The notes below the pieces were generated by a model. The model was not told where the DNA came from, did no database searches, and worked only from the letters and a program-made list of their open reading frames with translations. Positions 10,640 through 19,105 of a stretch of 64,000 nt of DNA are shown piece by piece. The position numbers and the translations under genes were made by a program. The stretch covers positions 62,001 to 126,000 of the forward strand of contig NZ_JACWMX010000002.1 of the NCBI RefSeq assembly GCF_014773245.1, read 5' to 3'. This DNA comes from Mucilaginibacter glaciei (GTDB lineage Bacteria > Bacteroidota > Bacteroidia > Sphingobacteriales > Sphingobacteriaceae). How positions within the stretch are numbered: the first letter of the stretch is position 1; each line of letters starts with the position of its first letter.

Positions 10640-10843
10640 TTAGCTCACCAAAGTTTGCTGGTACTCGGCCTGGAGTTCTAACAAACATTTGGCACACATG
10701 CAGCCTTCGTAATTCTCGCTGATGTACTGCACTTCGTTCAAGTTCAATTGCACTACACTGCACTGGCATTTTGTGTAAGAATTTGCCTTACATTCTATGC
10801 CGGTTCCGCAGCGATCGCAACTGATGATCTCGTGTTTGGTCAT
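10640..10843 (-). CDS. Cysteine-rich CWC-like small protein
   Basis: 67 residues with cysteines in the order CDRCG, ECK, KCQC, then CMCAKC. This looks like a small zinc-binding protein of the cysteine-rich CWC type (PF14375 or similar). The role is unknown. It is upstream of, and probably cotranscribed with, the hypothetical gene at 10233-10631. The assignment rests on the Cys spacing only. Confidence 0.6.
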   Translation of the reverse strand: MTKHEIISCDRCGTGIECKANSYTKCQCSVVQLNLNEVQYISENYEGCMCAKCLLELQAEYQQTLVS

Positions 10844-10973
10844 TTGTTAGTCCATGGTGGATAGATGATAGCCCATGGTTCAAACAAAAGTCGGAAAGTT
10901 GATCGGGAAATCTATCACGAAAGCGTAAAAGGTTATTCACTGCGGCTTGCTGATTAGTCAGCGGGAGGAAACC

Positions 10974-10998
10974 AAAAAGGCCCCTGATGGGGCCTTTG
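10974..10998 (-). terminator. Intrinsic terminator of tatA
   Basis: The stem aaaggcccc / ggggccttt has a short loop and is followed on the minus strand by a T-run. It lies 6 bases past the tatA stop. Confidence 0.8.
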
Positions 10999-11003
10999 AT
11001 ATT

Positions 11004-11174
11004 TTATTTGTTGTTTGCTCTTTCTGGTGCGGGGATCGGCTCCGAAGTGCCGTCTTGCGCATTTTTGAAATCTTTCATGCCTTTACCAAGGCCTCGCATC
11101 AATTCAGGTATTTTTTTACCGCCAAATAATAATAAGATTGCTAATATGATCAAAATGATTTCCGGTGCGCCCAT
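11004..11174 (-). CDS. tatA: Sec-independent protein translocase TatA/TatE
   Basis: 56 residues, so short that simple ORF cut-offs miss it. TatA forms the variable-size pore of the twin-arginine system that exports folded proteins. The sequence opens MGAPEIILIILAILLLFGGK, a single membrane helix ending in the FGG(K)K hinge, then KIPELMRGLGKGMKDFKNA, the amphipathic helix diagnostic of TatA. A short Pro-rich tail follows. No tatC lies next to it. The ATG at 11174 is the only start that gives the full helix. Confidence 0.92.
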   Translation of the reverse strand: MGAPEIILIILAILLLFGGKKIPELMRGLGKGMKDFKNAQDGTSEPIPAPERANNK

Positions 11175-11304
11175 GGTATTTTTAAGTTTAATGTTTGTTT
11201 ATACTAACCTACGCAAAAAATGCCGGGTTCGATTTTATTAACATCATTATTCTGTAAAGGTTAGCGCTAAGCACCATTATATTTTATTGGAAAACGCATC
11301 GTTT

Positions 11305-11360
11305 TGTTCACGTTCACACCTCGTGAACACCGCGAACATTCATGAACACTTGATAATCAA
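11305..11360 (-). repeat. TGTTCACG array with TGATTATCAAG anchor, family H copy 1
   Basis: Read on the minus strand: tgattatcaag, then tgttcatgaa, tgttcgcgg and tgttcacgag in tandem at about 10-bp steps, then gtgaacgtgaac. The same anchor and units recur at 62848-62900. It could be an operator array upstream of tatA, or upstream of the candidate RNA on the other strand. Confidence 0.55.
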
Positions 11361-11499
11361 TTATTTAATCATTTAGTAAAACTTAAATACTGACATGGTT
11401 GTGTCACCAAAACTGAATTTTATTGTTTAGTGATTTTTTATAATAGCAACCTTACGCCTCAGTCGCAACAATGGCACAGTTAAATTTTACATCTTTGTA

Positions 11500-11570
11500 G
11501 CATAACGCCTATGTGCTGGATGGGACGCTATTTAGTTTGTCCGCTTTTAGGTACGCATAGGCTTTTTTGT
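11500..11570 (+). ncRNA. Candidate small structured RNA ending in an intrinsic terminator
   Basis: There is no ORF here. The outer stem gcctatgtg (11507-11515) pairs with cgcataggc (11554-11562, one G-U pair) and is followed at once by T6. Inside, ggac (11523-11526) pairs with gtcc (11539-11542). Upstream, catctttg (11490-11497) matches the Bacteroidota -7 element TAnnTTTG at seven of eight positions, placing a start near 11503. Only the plus strand has the T-tract. I do not recognise the RNA family. Confidence 0.4.
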
Positions 11571-11651
11571 TGTTAGTCACGAGTAGCCGTCACTTTTGCT
11601 TATACTAACACTCTTGCCAGATTGGGAACCACACCAACAAGGCCACAAGAC

Positions 11652-12311
11652 TTACATAATAATATCATCCAGTTTTATAACCCGGTATTTTACATCAAGG
11701 TTTGCTGCATTCTCTTCCACAGTATCTTTGAATCCTGCCTTCTTGCGTAAAGCATTTACACGTTTCGGATCTTTTAATGGCCAAACTATCCACTCATTAA
11801 TCTTAGTTGATTTCAAGGTACGCATGGTCATTTGGCTACCATATATCTGCTCCTGATTTTTATTCATCAAATAACGGTCAAGCATCATTGCATATAGCCT
11901 GAACGTTAGTTCATGTTCTTCGGCTGCCTTTTTTATTATTGGGATATAATCATCTATTCTTTTACTGTGCTGAATAATATGCCATGCCGCTTCGCTTGTA
12001 CTATCACCAACCAAACTTTTACCGGGATAACCATATTGTTTAAATATGCCTTCGACAAAATTGGTATTAGCAGAATCTATATTTTTTTGCAGTTTATTGT
12101 AATGATTGATGGCATTGCTGGCGCTCATGCCCAATTTTTTTGTTATAGCGGCTACCTTGTCGGGTGTCATTAGCCAGGTTAACGTGTCGCGATATTTTTG
12201 ATCAAGAAACATCACGCTATCCATCTGCTTTTTTAAAGAAATATCAAAATGTTTTTGCGCATTCGTAATGAAGCTAATCAAACAAAATAGAGGGATAAGT
12301 AAATATTTCAT
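11652..12311 (-). CDS. DUF6624-like secreted protein
   Basis: 219 residues from the ATG at 12311, which puts a clean signal peptide (MKYLLIPLFCLISFITNAQ) first. An upstream ATG at 12329 would add six residues. The mature part contains YGYPGKSLVGDSTSEAAWHIIQHS (about 96-119), the pattern I associate with DUF6624. Its Gly-Tyr-Pro and His residues are conserved in that family, whose function is unknown. Probably periplasmic. It stands alone beside a repeat-rich stretch. Confidence 0.65.
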   Translation of the reverse strand: MKYLLIPLFCLISFITNAQKHFDISLKKQMDSVMFLDQKYRDTLTWLMTPDKVAAITKKLGMSASNAINHYNKLQKNIDSANTNFVEGIFKQYGYPGKSLVGDSTSEAAWHIIQHSKRIDDYIPIIKKAAEEHELTFRLYAMMLDRYLMNKNQEQIYGSQMTMRTLKSTKINEWIVWPLKDPKRVNALRKKAGFKDTVEENAANLDVKYRVIKLDDIIM

Positions 12312-12380
12312 CAATAGAGGTTTCCTCAAATCTAAAGTTTTAGTTTGAAACGCGTATGTGTATAAAGCCTAATCACACCC

Positions 12381-12435
12381 GTCACGAGTACGCCGTCGCT
12401 AAACCTCACGCTGCATAGTCGCGCAAGTTAGCGGT
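12381..12435 (+). repeat. Family D element, copy 1
   Basis: Begins gtcacgagta, has the core acgctgcatagtcgcg, and carries flanking arms cgctaa and ttagcg that pair with each other. T7 follows, so it can also act as a terminator. Other copies: 12779-12836, 23601-23655 and, on the minus strand, near 23195-23246. Confidence 0.6.
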
Positions 12436-12442
12436 TTTTTTA

Positions 12443-12567
12443 TTCATTGCCGTCGACTTCAGTCGACGGTTAACAGTAACGACAAATGGCTTCAGCCGAA
12501 ATCTTCAAATGCGGCTAAAGCCAGATTATCGCTTTGTCATCCGTCCCATAAATGGGACGGCAATGAA
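12443..12567 (-). repeat. Three-hairpin composite element, family B copy 2 (inverted)
   Basis: The same modules as 6231-6360, in opposite orientation. Present are the palindrome at 12450-12469 (arms ccgtcgac and gtcgacgg), the ggcttcagcc and ggctaaagcc pair, and a perfect palindrome built on ccgtcccat and atgggacgg. Ends are ttcattgcc and ggcaatgaa. Confidence 0.85.
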
Positions 12568-12594
12568 ATTAACATGCTGGTAAATGACTTGAAA

Positions 12595-12645
12595 TTCAGT
12601 CTGTGGTCGGTTTTATTACTACACCACTCCCCTTGCATTAAGAAC
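12595..12645 (+). repeat. Family E element, copy 1 (partial)
   Basis: Shares ttcag, then ctgtggtcggt, then the segment cactactcccttgcattaag in near-identical form with 13243-13311. Here the right arm of the hairpin is missing or was replaced by the next element at 12643. Confidence 0.6.
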
Positions 12646-12771
12646 TCACCCCGACGACGCTACGCTGGTCAACCCTCTATACTTCGTAAAGAGGGTAAAA
12701 AAATAAAAAGTGTCGTACCCTCTTTCCGCTTGCGGAGAGAGTGCTTGAGCGAAGCAATGACCGGGTGAGTT
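12643..12771 (+). repeat. Family C element, copy 1
   Basis: Bounded by aactcacccc and gggtgagtt, with two inner hairpins built on accctct and agagggt. An inverted, closely related copy lies at 21845-21967 and a shorter one at 34157-34249. Confidence 0.75.
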
Positions 12772-12778
12772 GGCTTCG

Positions 12779-12836
12779 TCACGAGTATTCAGTCGCTAAA
12801 ACCTACGCTGCATAGTCGCGTGAGACTGAATTATAG
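12779..12836 (+). repeat. Family D element, copy 2
   Basis: gtcacgagta, then the arm attcagtc, the core acgctgcatagtcgcg, and the exactly complementary arm gactgaat. Its right end reaches the stop codon of the gene at 12831. Confidence 0.65.
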
Positions 12837-13208
12837 TCCTTTAGGAGAATTTTGTACGTAATCACTCCAACTCTCAACAATTATTTTAAAGTCGGCGGTG
12901 GGCAATACAAATGCCGGCGTGATATTATTGTCATCTAAGTATTCGTCCATTAATTCGTAAATCTTAGTTGACGAAGATGTTATTGTTGCACATTGCATAC
13001 TCTGAGTAAAAAATATTAAGGGAGTGAGCGGATTTTCATGTAAAACTGCGGCTACGTTTGTTGCTAAACGACTTGCCATCGATTTTGTATAATGATCATC
13101 AATAAATTGAGACAACCATTCATTTACTGTTTCAATTTTATTGTACAAGGCATAGTCTAAAGGTGTGGTGAACACTACCTTATATTGTTTTAAAACATCG
13201 TTTATCAT
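12831..13208 (-). CDS. Hypothetical protein, 125 residues
   Basis: Not recognised. A soluble, mostly helical protein with no signal peptide, membrane segment or catalytic motif. It starts MINDVLKQYKVVFTTPLDYAL and ends SYVQNSPKGL-like just inside a repeat element whose arm overlaps the stop codon. It is isolated between repeat elements and has plausible codon use for a real gene. It may be a recent or lineage-specific gene. Confidence 0.45.
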   Translation of the reverse strand: MINDVLKQYKVVFTTPLDYALYNKIETVNEWLSQFIDDHYTKSMASRLATNVAAVLHENPLTPLIFFTQSMQCATITSSSTKIYELMDEYLDDNNITPAFVLPTADFKIIVESWSDYVQNSPKGL

Positions 13209-13242
13209 ATTATCATCTATGGCTAAAACCTATCATCTTGTG

Positions 13243-13311
13243 TTCAGCTTGTGGTCGGTGTTATTACCGCACTACTCCCTGCGCATAAAGATTGGTGATA
13301 ACACCAACCTT
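13243..13311 (+). repeat. Family E hairpin element, copy 2
   Basis: The arms ggtcggtgttattacc and ggtgataacaccaacc pair over 16 bp with a few G-U or mismatched positions. They enclose a 25-base loop containing cactactccctgcgcataa, which is shared with 12595-12645. Confidence 0.65.
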
Positions 13312-13359
13312 AGGCTTACGCGTTTGGCGTCACTTCAATCCCCAGCCCAATATAAACAA

Positions 13360-13391
13360 AAAGACCGTACAACTTTCGCTGCACGGTCTTT
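13360..13391 (-). terminator. Intrinsic terminator of nrdA
   Basis: The perfect 9-bp stem aaagaccgt / acggtcttt is followed on the minus strand by a T-run. It lies 22 bases past the nrdA stop. Confidence 0.85.
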
Positions 13392-13413
13392 AACTTATGT
13401 AAGATTATGGTGA

Positions 13414-15786
13414 TTAGGCACTGCAGGTAACACAGCCTTCTTCCATGGAGCAAGACGGGCCGGCCGGTATTTCGTCGGCAACCTGGTTAACCACTTCCGG
13501 TATAACAGGGTCCATGTTTTTGCCGCCCTGGTTCTCTACCGTAAACTTAACCGCTTGCGATGCTGCTTGTGTACGCAGGTAGTACATACCGGTTTTTAAG
13601 CCCTTCTTCCATGCGTAGAAGTGCATTGAAGTTAGTTTTGAAGCGTTTGGCGCGTTGATGAACAGGTTTAACGACTGCGACTGGCAGATGTAGGCTCCCC
13701 TATCGGCAGCCATATCTATAATGTTACGCATCTTAATTTCCCATACGGTTTTGTATAGTTCCTTGATCTCGGCAGGGATCTCGGCAATATCCTGGATAGA
13801 ACCGTTTGCAGTGATGATCTTATCCTTCATGCCGTTGTTCCATAAGCCAAGACCTACCAGGTCGCGCAGTAAGAATTTGTTTACAATGATGAACTCGCCA
13901 CTCAATACACGGCGGGTGTAAATATTTGAGGTGTAAGGCTCAAAACACTCGTTGTTACCCAAGATCTGTGAGGTAGATGCAGTAGGCATCGGCGCTACTA
14001 ACAGCGAGTTGCGCACACCGTGGTTCATTACGTCTAAACGCAGGTCTTCCCAGTTCCAACGGCCGCTTGTAGGTTTTACATCCCACAGATCAAACTGGAA
14101 CTTGCCTTTTGACAGTGGCGAACCTTTAAAGGTTTCGTAAGCACCATCTTTAATGGCCAGGTCTTTAGAAGCCGTCATGGCAGCAAAGTAAATGGTCTCG
14201 AAGATCTCTTTGTTCAGCTCCATTGCTTCGGGGCTTTCAAAAGGGTAACGCAGCAGGATAAAGGCATCAGCCAAACCTTGCACACCTAAACCGATAGGGC
14301 GGTGGCGCAGGTTAGAGTATTCGGCCTCTTTAACCGGGTAGTAGTTATGATCGATGATCTTGTTCAGGTTCAACGTAGCCTGGTAGGTAACTTCGTACAG
14401 TTTATCGTGGTCAAACTTACCGTCGATAACAAAGCGTGGCAATGCTAACGAAGCCAGGTTACAAACCGCTATCTCATCTGCTGATGTGTACTCCATAATT
14501 TCGGTACACAAGTTAGAGCTTTTGATGGTACCTAAGTTTTGCTGGTTTGATTTTGCGTTGGCAGCATCTTTATACAATAAGTATGGGGTACCGGTCTCTA
14601 CCTGGGCATCTAACACGGCAAACCAAAGTTCTTGCGCTTTTATGGTTTTACGGCCGCGGCCTTCTTTTTCGTATTTTGTATATAACGCTTCAAACTCGGC
14701 GCCAAAGCAATCGGCCAAACCCGGTGCTTCATGCGGGCAGAACAGTGTCCACTCCTCATTAGCTTCTACACGCTGCATAAACAAGTCGCTCACCCAAAGG
14801 GCGTAGAACAAATCGCGGGCGCGCATCTCTTCCTTACCGTGGTTTTTACGCAGGTCAAGGAATTCAAAGATATCTGCATGCCAAGGCTCCAAATAGATAG
14901 CGAAAGCGCCTTTACGCTTGCCACCACCCTGGTCTACATAACGGGCGGTATCGTTAAATACCTTCAGCATCGGGATGATACCATTGCTGGTGCCGTTTGT
15001 ACCGCTGATGTATGAGCCTGTAGCCCTTACATTGTGGATGCTTAAACCAATGCCACCCGCGCTTTGTGAGATCTTGGCGGTTTGCTTCAAGGTATCGTAG
15101 ATCCCCTCGATGCTGTCATCCTTCATGGTTAACAAAAAGCATGACGACATTTGCGGTTTTGGCGTACCGGCGTTAAATAAGGTTGGTGTAGCGTGGGTGA
15201 ACCAACGCTCGCTCATCAGGTTGTATGTTTTGATAGCGCTTTCCACATCATGTTTGTGGATACCTACCGATACCCGCATAAACAAGTGCTGCGGGCGCTC
15301 GGCTATTTTACCATTCAGCTTTAACAGGTACGATTTTTCTAAGGTTTTAAAACCAAAGTAATCGAATCCGAAGTCGCGGTCATAAATAATGGTGCTGTCT
15401 AAAAGCTCCGCGTTATTTTTGATCACCTCGTAAACATCATCAGCCAGTAATGAGGCATCTTTACCCGTTTTAGGGTCGATGTACTCATACAGGTTACGCA
15501 TGGTTTCAGAGAACGACTTTACCGTGTTTTTATGCAGGTTGCTTACCGCTATACGCGATGCCAGCAGTGCATAATCGGGGTGTTTAATAGTTAACGATGC
15601 GGCTGTCTCAGCGGCAAGGTTATCCAGTTCTGATGTGGTTACCCCGTCAAATAATCCCTCAATTACTTTTTTTGCTACATCAATCGGGTCAACCAGTTTA
15701 AACCCGTAGCATAATTTTTCAATACGCGCTGTGATCTTATCGAACTTTACGCTTTCTTTTCTTCCGTCTCTTTTTACTACAAACAT
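13414..15786 (-). CDS. nrdA: Ribonucleoside-diphosphate reductase alpha subunit (class Ia)
   Basis: 790 residues. With NrdB it reduces ribonucleoside diphosphates to deoxyribonucleotides in the cytosol. An N-terminal ATP-cone (about 1-90, [18 protein letters not shown]) implies allosteric activity control. The first active-site Cys sits in MSSCFLL (about 214). NLCTE (about 427-431) holds the catalytic Asn, radical Cys and Glu. The C-terminal redox pair is C785 and C788 in CVTCSA. It lies 210 bases downstream of nrdB on the same strand. The spacer holds direct repeats of a gattgaaatgatttcac type. Confidence 0.97.
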   Translation of the reverse strand: MFVVKRDGRKESVKFDKITARIEKLCYGFKLVDPIDVAKKVIEGLFDGVTTSELDNLAAETAASLTIKHPDYALLASRIAVSNLHKNTVKSFSETMRNLYEYIDPKTGKDASLLADDVYEVIKNNAELLDSTIIYDRDFGFDYFGFKTLEKSYLLKLNGKIAERPQHLFMRVSVGIHKHDVESAIKTYNLMSERWFTHATPTLFNAGTPKPQMSSCFLLTMKDDSIEGIYDTLKQTAKISQSAGGIGLSIHNVRATGSYISGTNGTSNGIIPMLKVFNDTARYVDQGGGKRKGAFAIYLEPWHADIFEFLDLRKNHGKEEMRARDLFYALWVSDLFMQRVEANEEWTLFCPHEAPGLADCFGAEFEALYTKYEKEGRGRKTIKAQELWFAVLDAQVETGTPYLLYKDAANAKSNQQNLGTIKSSNLCTEIMEYTSADEIAVCNLASLALPRFVIDGKFDHDKLYEVTYQATLNLNKIIDHNYYPVKEAEYSNLRHRPIGLGVQGLADAFILLRYPFESPEAMELNKEIFETIYFAAMTASKDLAIKDGAYETFKGSPLSKGKFQFDLWDVKPTSGRWNWEDLRLDVMNHGVRNSLLVAPMPTASTSQILGNNECFEPYTSNIYTRRVLSGEFIIVNKFLLRDLVGLGLWNNGMKDKIITANGSIQDIAEIPAEIKELYKTVWEIKMRNIIDMAADRGAYICQSQSLNLFINAPNASKLTSMHFYAWKKGLKTGMYYLRTQAASQAVKFTVENQGGKNMDPVIPEVVNQVADEIPAGPSCSMEEGCVTCSA

Positions 15787-15839
15787 AATTTGAGGTGTGA
15801 ATGGTAAGTGGTTAGTAGTTATATAATATTATAATTTGC

Positions 15840-15950
15840 TTACTCCGATTAAGATGATTGAAATGATTTCACCGATCTAACCGTCATATATTTTATTTTC
15901 TTATTTACTCTGATTGAAATGATTTCACTGACTTGATTTGTTTTACTAAT
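15840..15950. repeat. Direct repeat between nrdB and nrdA
   Basis: The segment gattgaaatgatttcac occurs twice (about 15859 and 15912), each in a similar context of actcygat and ctgac/ccgat. It resembles half of the family F elements at 18118 and 29230. Confidence 0.5.
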
Positions 15951-15996
15951 CTCTAATCAACTGATCTCTATTCACTCGCTGATGGCTATCAGCTCC

Positions 15997-16971
15997 TTAA
16001 AAATCCTCGTCCAGTGAAAACGCTTTGCTTTCTGCGCTGCTGTTCATCACGCCGCTTTTCTGGTAATCGCCCACCCGTTTTTCAAAGAAGTTGGTTTTAC
16101 CCTGCAGGCTGATCATCTCCATAAAATCGAACGGATTAGTTGCACCGTAAACTTTATCGTAACCTAATTCGTCCAGCCATCTGTCTGCAACAAACTCAAT
16201 GTACTGGCCCATCATTTTGGCGTTCATACCAATCAAACTTACCGGTAAGGCATCGCTTACAAATTCTTTTTCAATCTCTACCGCATCGGTAATGATCTTG
16301 GTAGCCGCTTCTTTCGATAGCTTGTTTTCCAACATGCGGTAAAGCAGGCAGGCAAACTCACAGTGCGAGCCCTCGTCACGAGAGATCAGCTCATTGCTAA
16401 AGGTTAAGCCCGGCATTAAACCACGTTTCTTTAACCAAAATATAGAGCAGAAACTACCTGAGAAGAAGATCCCCTCTACCGCCGCAAATGCGATCAGCCG
16501 CTCGGCAAACGTGCCGTTGTTGATCCATTTTAACGCCCACTCGGCCTTTTTACCTACACAAGGCACAGTGTCGATGGCGTGGAACAAGCGGTCTTTTTCT
16601 GCCGGGTCTTTAATATAGGTATCTATCAGTAAGGCGTAGGTTTCCGAATGGATATTCTCCATCATGATCTGGAAACCGTAAAAGCAGCGTGCCTCCGGTA
16701 ACTGCACCTCGCTCATGAAATTCACGGCCAGGTTCTCGTTCACGATACCATCGCTGGCGGCAAAAAATGCCAGGATGTGCGATATAAAGTGTTTTTCGCC
16801 CGGGTTCAGGTTCTCCCAGTGCTTCATATCGTCAGAGAGGTCAATCTCTTCTGCTGTCCAAAAGCTGGCTTCGGCTTTTTTGTACATCTCCCAAATAGTG
16901 GGATATTTGATGGGGAGGATCACAAAGCGATCTTTGTTTTCCCTAAGCAGTAATTCCGTTTCCTCTTGCAT
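15997..16971 (-). CDS. nrdB: Ribonucleoside-diphosphate reductase beta subunit (class Ia)
   Basis: 324 residues of the ferritin-like R2 fold, which carries the diiron site and the tyrosyl radical. [14 protein letters not shown] (about 102-115) holds iron-ligand Glu and His and the radical Tyr, in the eukaryote-like context seen in many Bacteroidota. Further ligands lie in the early EIDLSDD and the later [10 protein letters not shown]. The C-terminal tail ends SLDEDF, the part that docks on NrdA. An AAGGAG ribosome binding site is 4 bases before the ATG, strong for this genome. It is the first gene of nrdB-nrdA. Confidence 0.96.
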   Translation of the reverse strand: MQEETELLLRENKDRFVILPIKYPTIWEMYKKAEASFWTAEEIDLSDDMKHWENLNPGEKHFISHILAFFAASDGIVNENLAVNFMSEVQLPEARCFYGFQIMMENIHSETYALLIDTYIKDPAEKDRLFHAIDTVPCVGKKAEWALKWINNGTFAERLIAFAAVEGIFFSGSFCSIFWLKKRGLMPGLTFSNELISRDEGSHCEFACLLYRMLENKLSKEAATKIITDAVEIEKEFVSDALPVSLIGMNAKMMGQYIEFVADRWLDELGYDKVYGATNPFDFMEMISLQGKTNFFEKRVGDYQKSGVMNSSAESKAFSLDEDF

Positions 16972-17479
16972 TTCGCTCCTTCTATGTATTTATTTATTCA
17001 ATTCTTAACTCTGTTCAACCTGTCTTAAAACCCCCAGCGCGTATGAACCAATAGCCGACAACAATACCAGGCGAGTTTTTTTATTTATGGGCAAAAAATT
17101 ACTTTTACCTCATTTTACTCACTGCAATTACAGCCTGCTAATTGCTGTTTAACTATTTATTTGCACATTAGCCCCCATTGTTTACATGGGATTTTTTGTT
17201 TCACTTCCGGCCAGATCGCCGGCAAATCAGATAGCGTTAAAAGAACTTATAATCCAAAGATAGGGCAAGTGCCGAAAGTATGTTAGTCTTAGTTTTTAAC
17301 ATCACCTGTAAGTTATAAACAATCGAAAATAATGAACAGAAAACTTGGTGGTGTGGGATGCGTTTCAATCCACTTATATCCAGCAAATTACCTTGTTAAA
17401 TTTAACGTTGCTGTTTTTTAGACGATGCTTTTTATGGACTTTTTACGATGGCCAACTCGTGACAAAACCCCGACAAAAA

Positions 17480-17534
17480 CAGGCCGGAGCCTTTAGGTAA
17501 ACCGCATCAGAAACGCGGTTTATAGACCAGCCTG
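17480..17534 (-). promoter_or_regulatory. Two-stem fold in the nrdB upstream region
   Basis: The outer arms caggccgg (17480-17487) and ccagcctg (17527-17534) pair over 8 bp with one G-U pair. The inner arms aaaccgc (17499-17505) and gcggttt (17515-17521) pair perfectly. Read on the minus strand, T5 follows the outer stem, as in a terminator or attenuator. It is about 510 bases before nrdB, so its target is uncertain. Confidence 0.35.
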
Positions 17535-17585
17535 CATGTTAATTTTAACCCCTGTTTTTGTTAACAGAAAATTATGTGGAAAACA

Positions 17586-17616
17586 AAAATCCCGGATTTT
17601 TTTTCTCCGGGATTTT
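17586..17616 (-). terminator. Intrinsic terminator of msrB
   Basis: The stem aaaatcccgg / ccgggatttt has a T-rich 3' side on the minus strand. It begins 10 bases past the msrB stop. Confidence 0.8.
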
Positions 17617-17625
17617 CATCGTTTT

Positions 17626-18000
17626 TTATTTTTTCAGGTCCTCAACCGCCACAAACTTCATGGATACAGAGTTGACGCAATGCCGGGTGTTTTTCGGTGT
17701 CAGATACTCTCCCTGAAACACATGGCCCAAATGCGCGCCGCAGTTGGCACACACAATTTCCACCCGGCGGCCATCGGCATCGGGTACGCGTTTTACAGCG
17801 CCTGGAATTTCGTCGTCAAAACTTGGCCAGCCGCAATGCGACTCAAATTTCGACTCGGATGTATAGAGCGGCGTATCGCAGCGTTTGCAAACGTAAACGC
17901 CTTCGGCCTTATTATCCAGCAATGCACCGGTAAACGGGCGCTCGGTACCTTTATGTAATATGATATATTCTTCTTCGGGAGTTAATTGATTATATGCCAT
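17626..18000 (-). CDS. msrB: Peptide-methionine (R)-S-oxide reductase MsrB
   Basis: 124 residues. It repairs the R form of methionine sulfoxide in proteins using thioredoxin. Two zinc-binding pairs are visible, CKRC (about 38-41) and CANC (about 83-86). The catalytic Cys is in [11 protein letters not shown] (about 109), the standard MsrB ending. GWPSFDDE is also diagnostic. No signal peptide, so cytosolic. Monocistronic, with its own terminator. Confidence 0.96.
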   Translation of the reverse strand: MAYNQLTPEEEYIILHKGTERPFTGALLDNKAEGVYVCKRCDTPLYTSESKFESHCGWPSFDDEIPGAVKRVPDADGRRVEIVCANCGAHLGHVFQGEYLTPKNTRHCVNSVSMKFVAVEDLKK

Positions 18001-18117
18001 TGTATTTATTTTTGTGATTTTACCGATCTATCTTTCGGACTTGATACATAAATATACGACAATTTAAGGGCAGATTTTGTTTGTCCAGCGCATGTTTACA
18101 CAGCTTTGACGGAGGGT

Positions 18118-18220
18118 GTCTGAACCGTTGATTTTAATGATAATATGATTTCGCTGATGGTAATTTGTTATTTTAAGAATCAACGAAATTAAAAAAATCA
18201 ACCTAAATCAGCGGTCAGAT
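18118..18220. repeat. Family F long imperfect inverted repeat, copy 1
   Basis: The left arm begins gtctgaaccgttgatttt and continues to tcgctgatgg. The right arm ends aatcagcggtcagat. The stop codon of the gene at 18215 lies inside the right arm. A half copy is at 29230-29275. Confidence 0.6.
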
Positions 18221-18972
18221 CTTGTGTTGCAGTGCCCAGTCTATTTCAGCCGGGTCATTCACTACATTTACCACCATGCCTTGTTTATTTACGATGAGGT
18301 GGGTTGGATAAGCAGTTATCCCTAATTTTTTCACCATAAAATCATCCTGGTTTGCAATAACTGGGTAATCAAACCGCTTGCGTTTAAGAAAGGCTTGCAG
18401 CTTAGCTTTTGAATCGGGTGCCAGGCTAACGAACACGATATCCGTGCGGTTTTTGTAACGGGCTTTCAGGGCGTTTAGCTCGGGCATTTCTTCTTCACAA
18501 CGCTGGCAGCCAATAAACCAGCATTTAACCACCAGTACCTTGCCTTTGGTATTGGCATTATTATATTTATTTCCGTTAAGGTCTACAAAGTTAAATGCCG
18601 GGAACCGCTTACCTTCCTTACTATAATTACCTGCCCATGCGTAGGCAAAACCGCTTATATATCCACCCATATCTTTTGATTGTTTAGCAGTCATGGGGTA
18701 TAATTTGTAATAAAGCTTACCGTCGTCGCTGGTTAAACGCACAGGCAGATATTTGCTGGTTATTAATTTTTGAAAAAACACGGCCTTACTAATGGGTTTG
18801 GCGTTAACATCAAATGCCACCAAGTCCTGGTTAGGTTTGTAATGCGCCTGGAGGTAAGTGAAAAAGCTATCGTAGTTTTTGAGGATCACCTCCGGCGCTT
18901 CTACCGGTTTGCCTGGTTTACAAAAGTGAACGCGTTGAAAAATAGCAAGATAAGTAAACAAAGCTTTTTCAT
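18215..18972 (-). CDS. Secreted thioredoxin-like (TlpA/AhpC-type) protein with apparent frameshift
   Basis: The C-terminal half is a thioredoxin fold: a VLVVKCWFIGCQRCEEEMPEL segment with redox pair CQRC, then ITAYPTHLIVNKQG with the cis-Pro. The preceding part is a linker domain. Related exported proteins in Bacteroidota serve envelope thiol chemistry. The natural start, MKKLCLLILLFFNAFTF at 18972, is a good signal peptide, but it reads in another frame and stops at a TAG 23 codons on. The mature domain is open in the neighbouring frame only, which upstream gives an implausible non-signal start at 19024. One extra T near 18910-18920 would join them. A pseudogene, a sequencing error or a real -1 shift are all possible. 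Confidence 0.65.
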
Positions 18973-19019
18973 GGTGGTGTAATTGGTTGATGTAAGATAA
19001 AGATATGGTTGAACAATAT

Positions 19020-19102
19020 GTCATTGCGAACGAAGTGCGGCAATCTCACAGGACAAGCGCGCATGCTGAGATTGCCGCGCGGCTATTGCTCCTCGCAATG
19101 AC
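19020..19102. repeat. REP-like palindrome, family A copy 2
   Basis: Outer arms gtcattgcga and tcgcaatgac, inner arms cggcaatctca and tgagattgccg. It lies between the thioredoxin-like gene and the serine hydrolase. Confidence 0.85.
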
Positions 19103-19105
19103 ATT

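Larger units (their letters stand above)
16972..17625. other. Long intergenic region upstream of nrdB
   Basis: 654 bases without a convincing gene. It holds the AAGGAG site of nrdB, a short hairpin at about 17173-17189 (cccat and atggg) followed by T6 on the plus strand, the larger fold at 17480-17534, and the msrB terminator. A leader or a small RNA could lie here. I found no clear NrdR box or cobalamin riboswitch by eye. Confidence 0.5.

Noticed and set aside
10233..10769. 178-residue version of the hypothetical protein
   Set aside because: Its first 46 residues overlap the cysteine-rich gene and look random; the ATG at 10631 fits better.
12574..12768. Small plus-strand ORF of 64 codons in the repeat island
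   Set aside because: Fully made of repeat elements E and C; no protein-like pattern.
15840..15950. Direct repeats as a CRISPR-like array
   Set aside because: Only two imperfect units with no uniform spacers or cas genes nearby.
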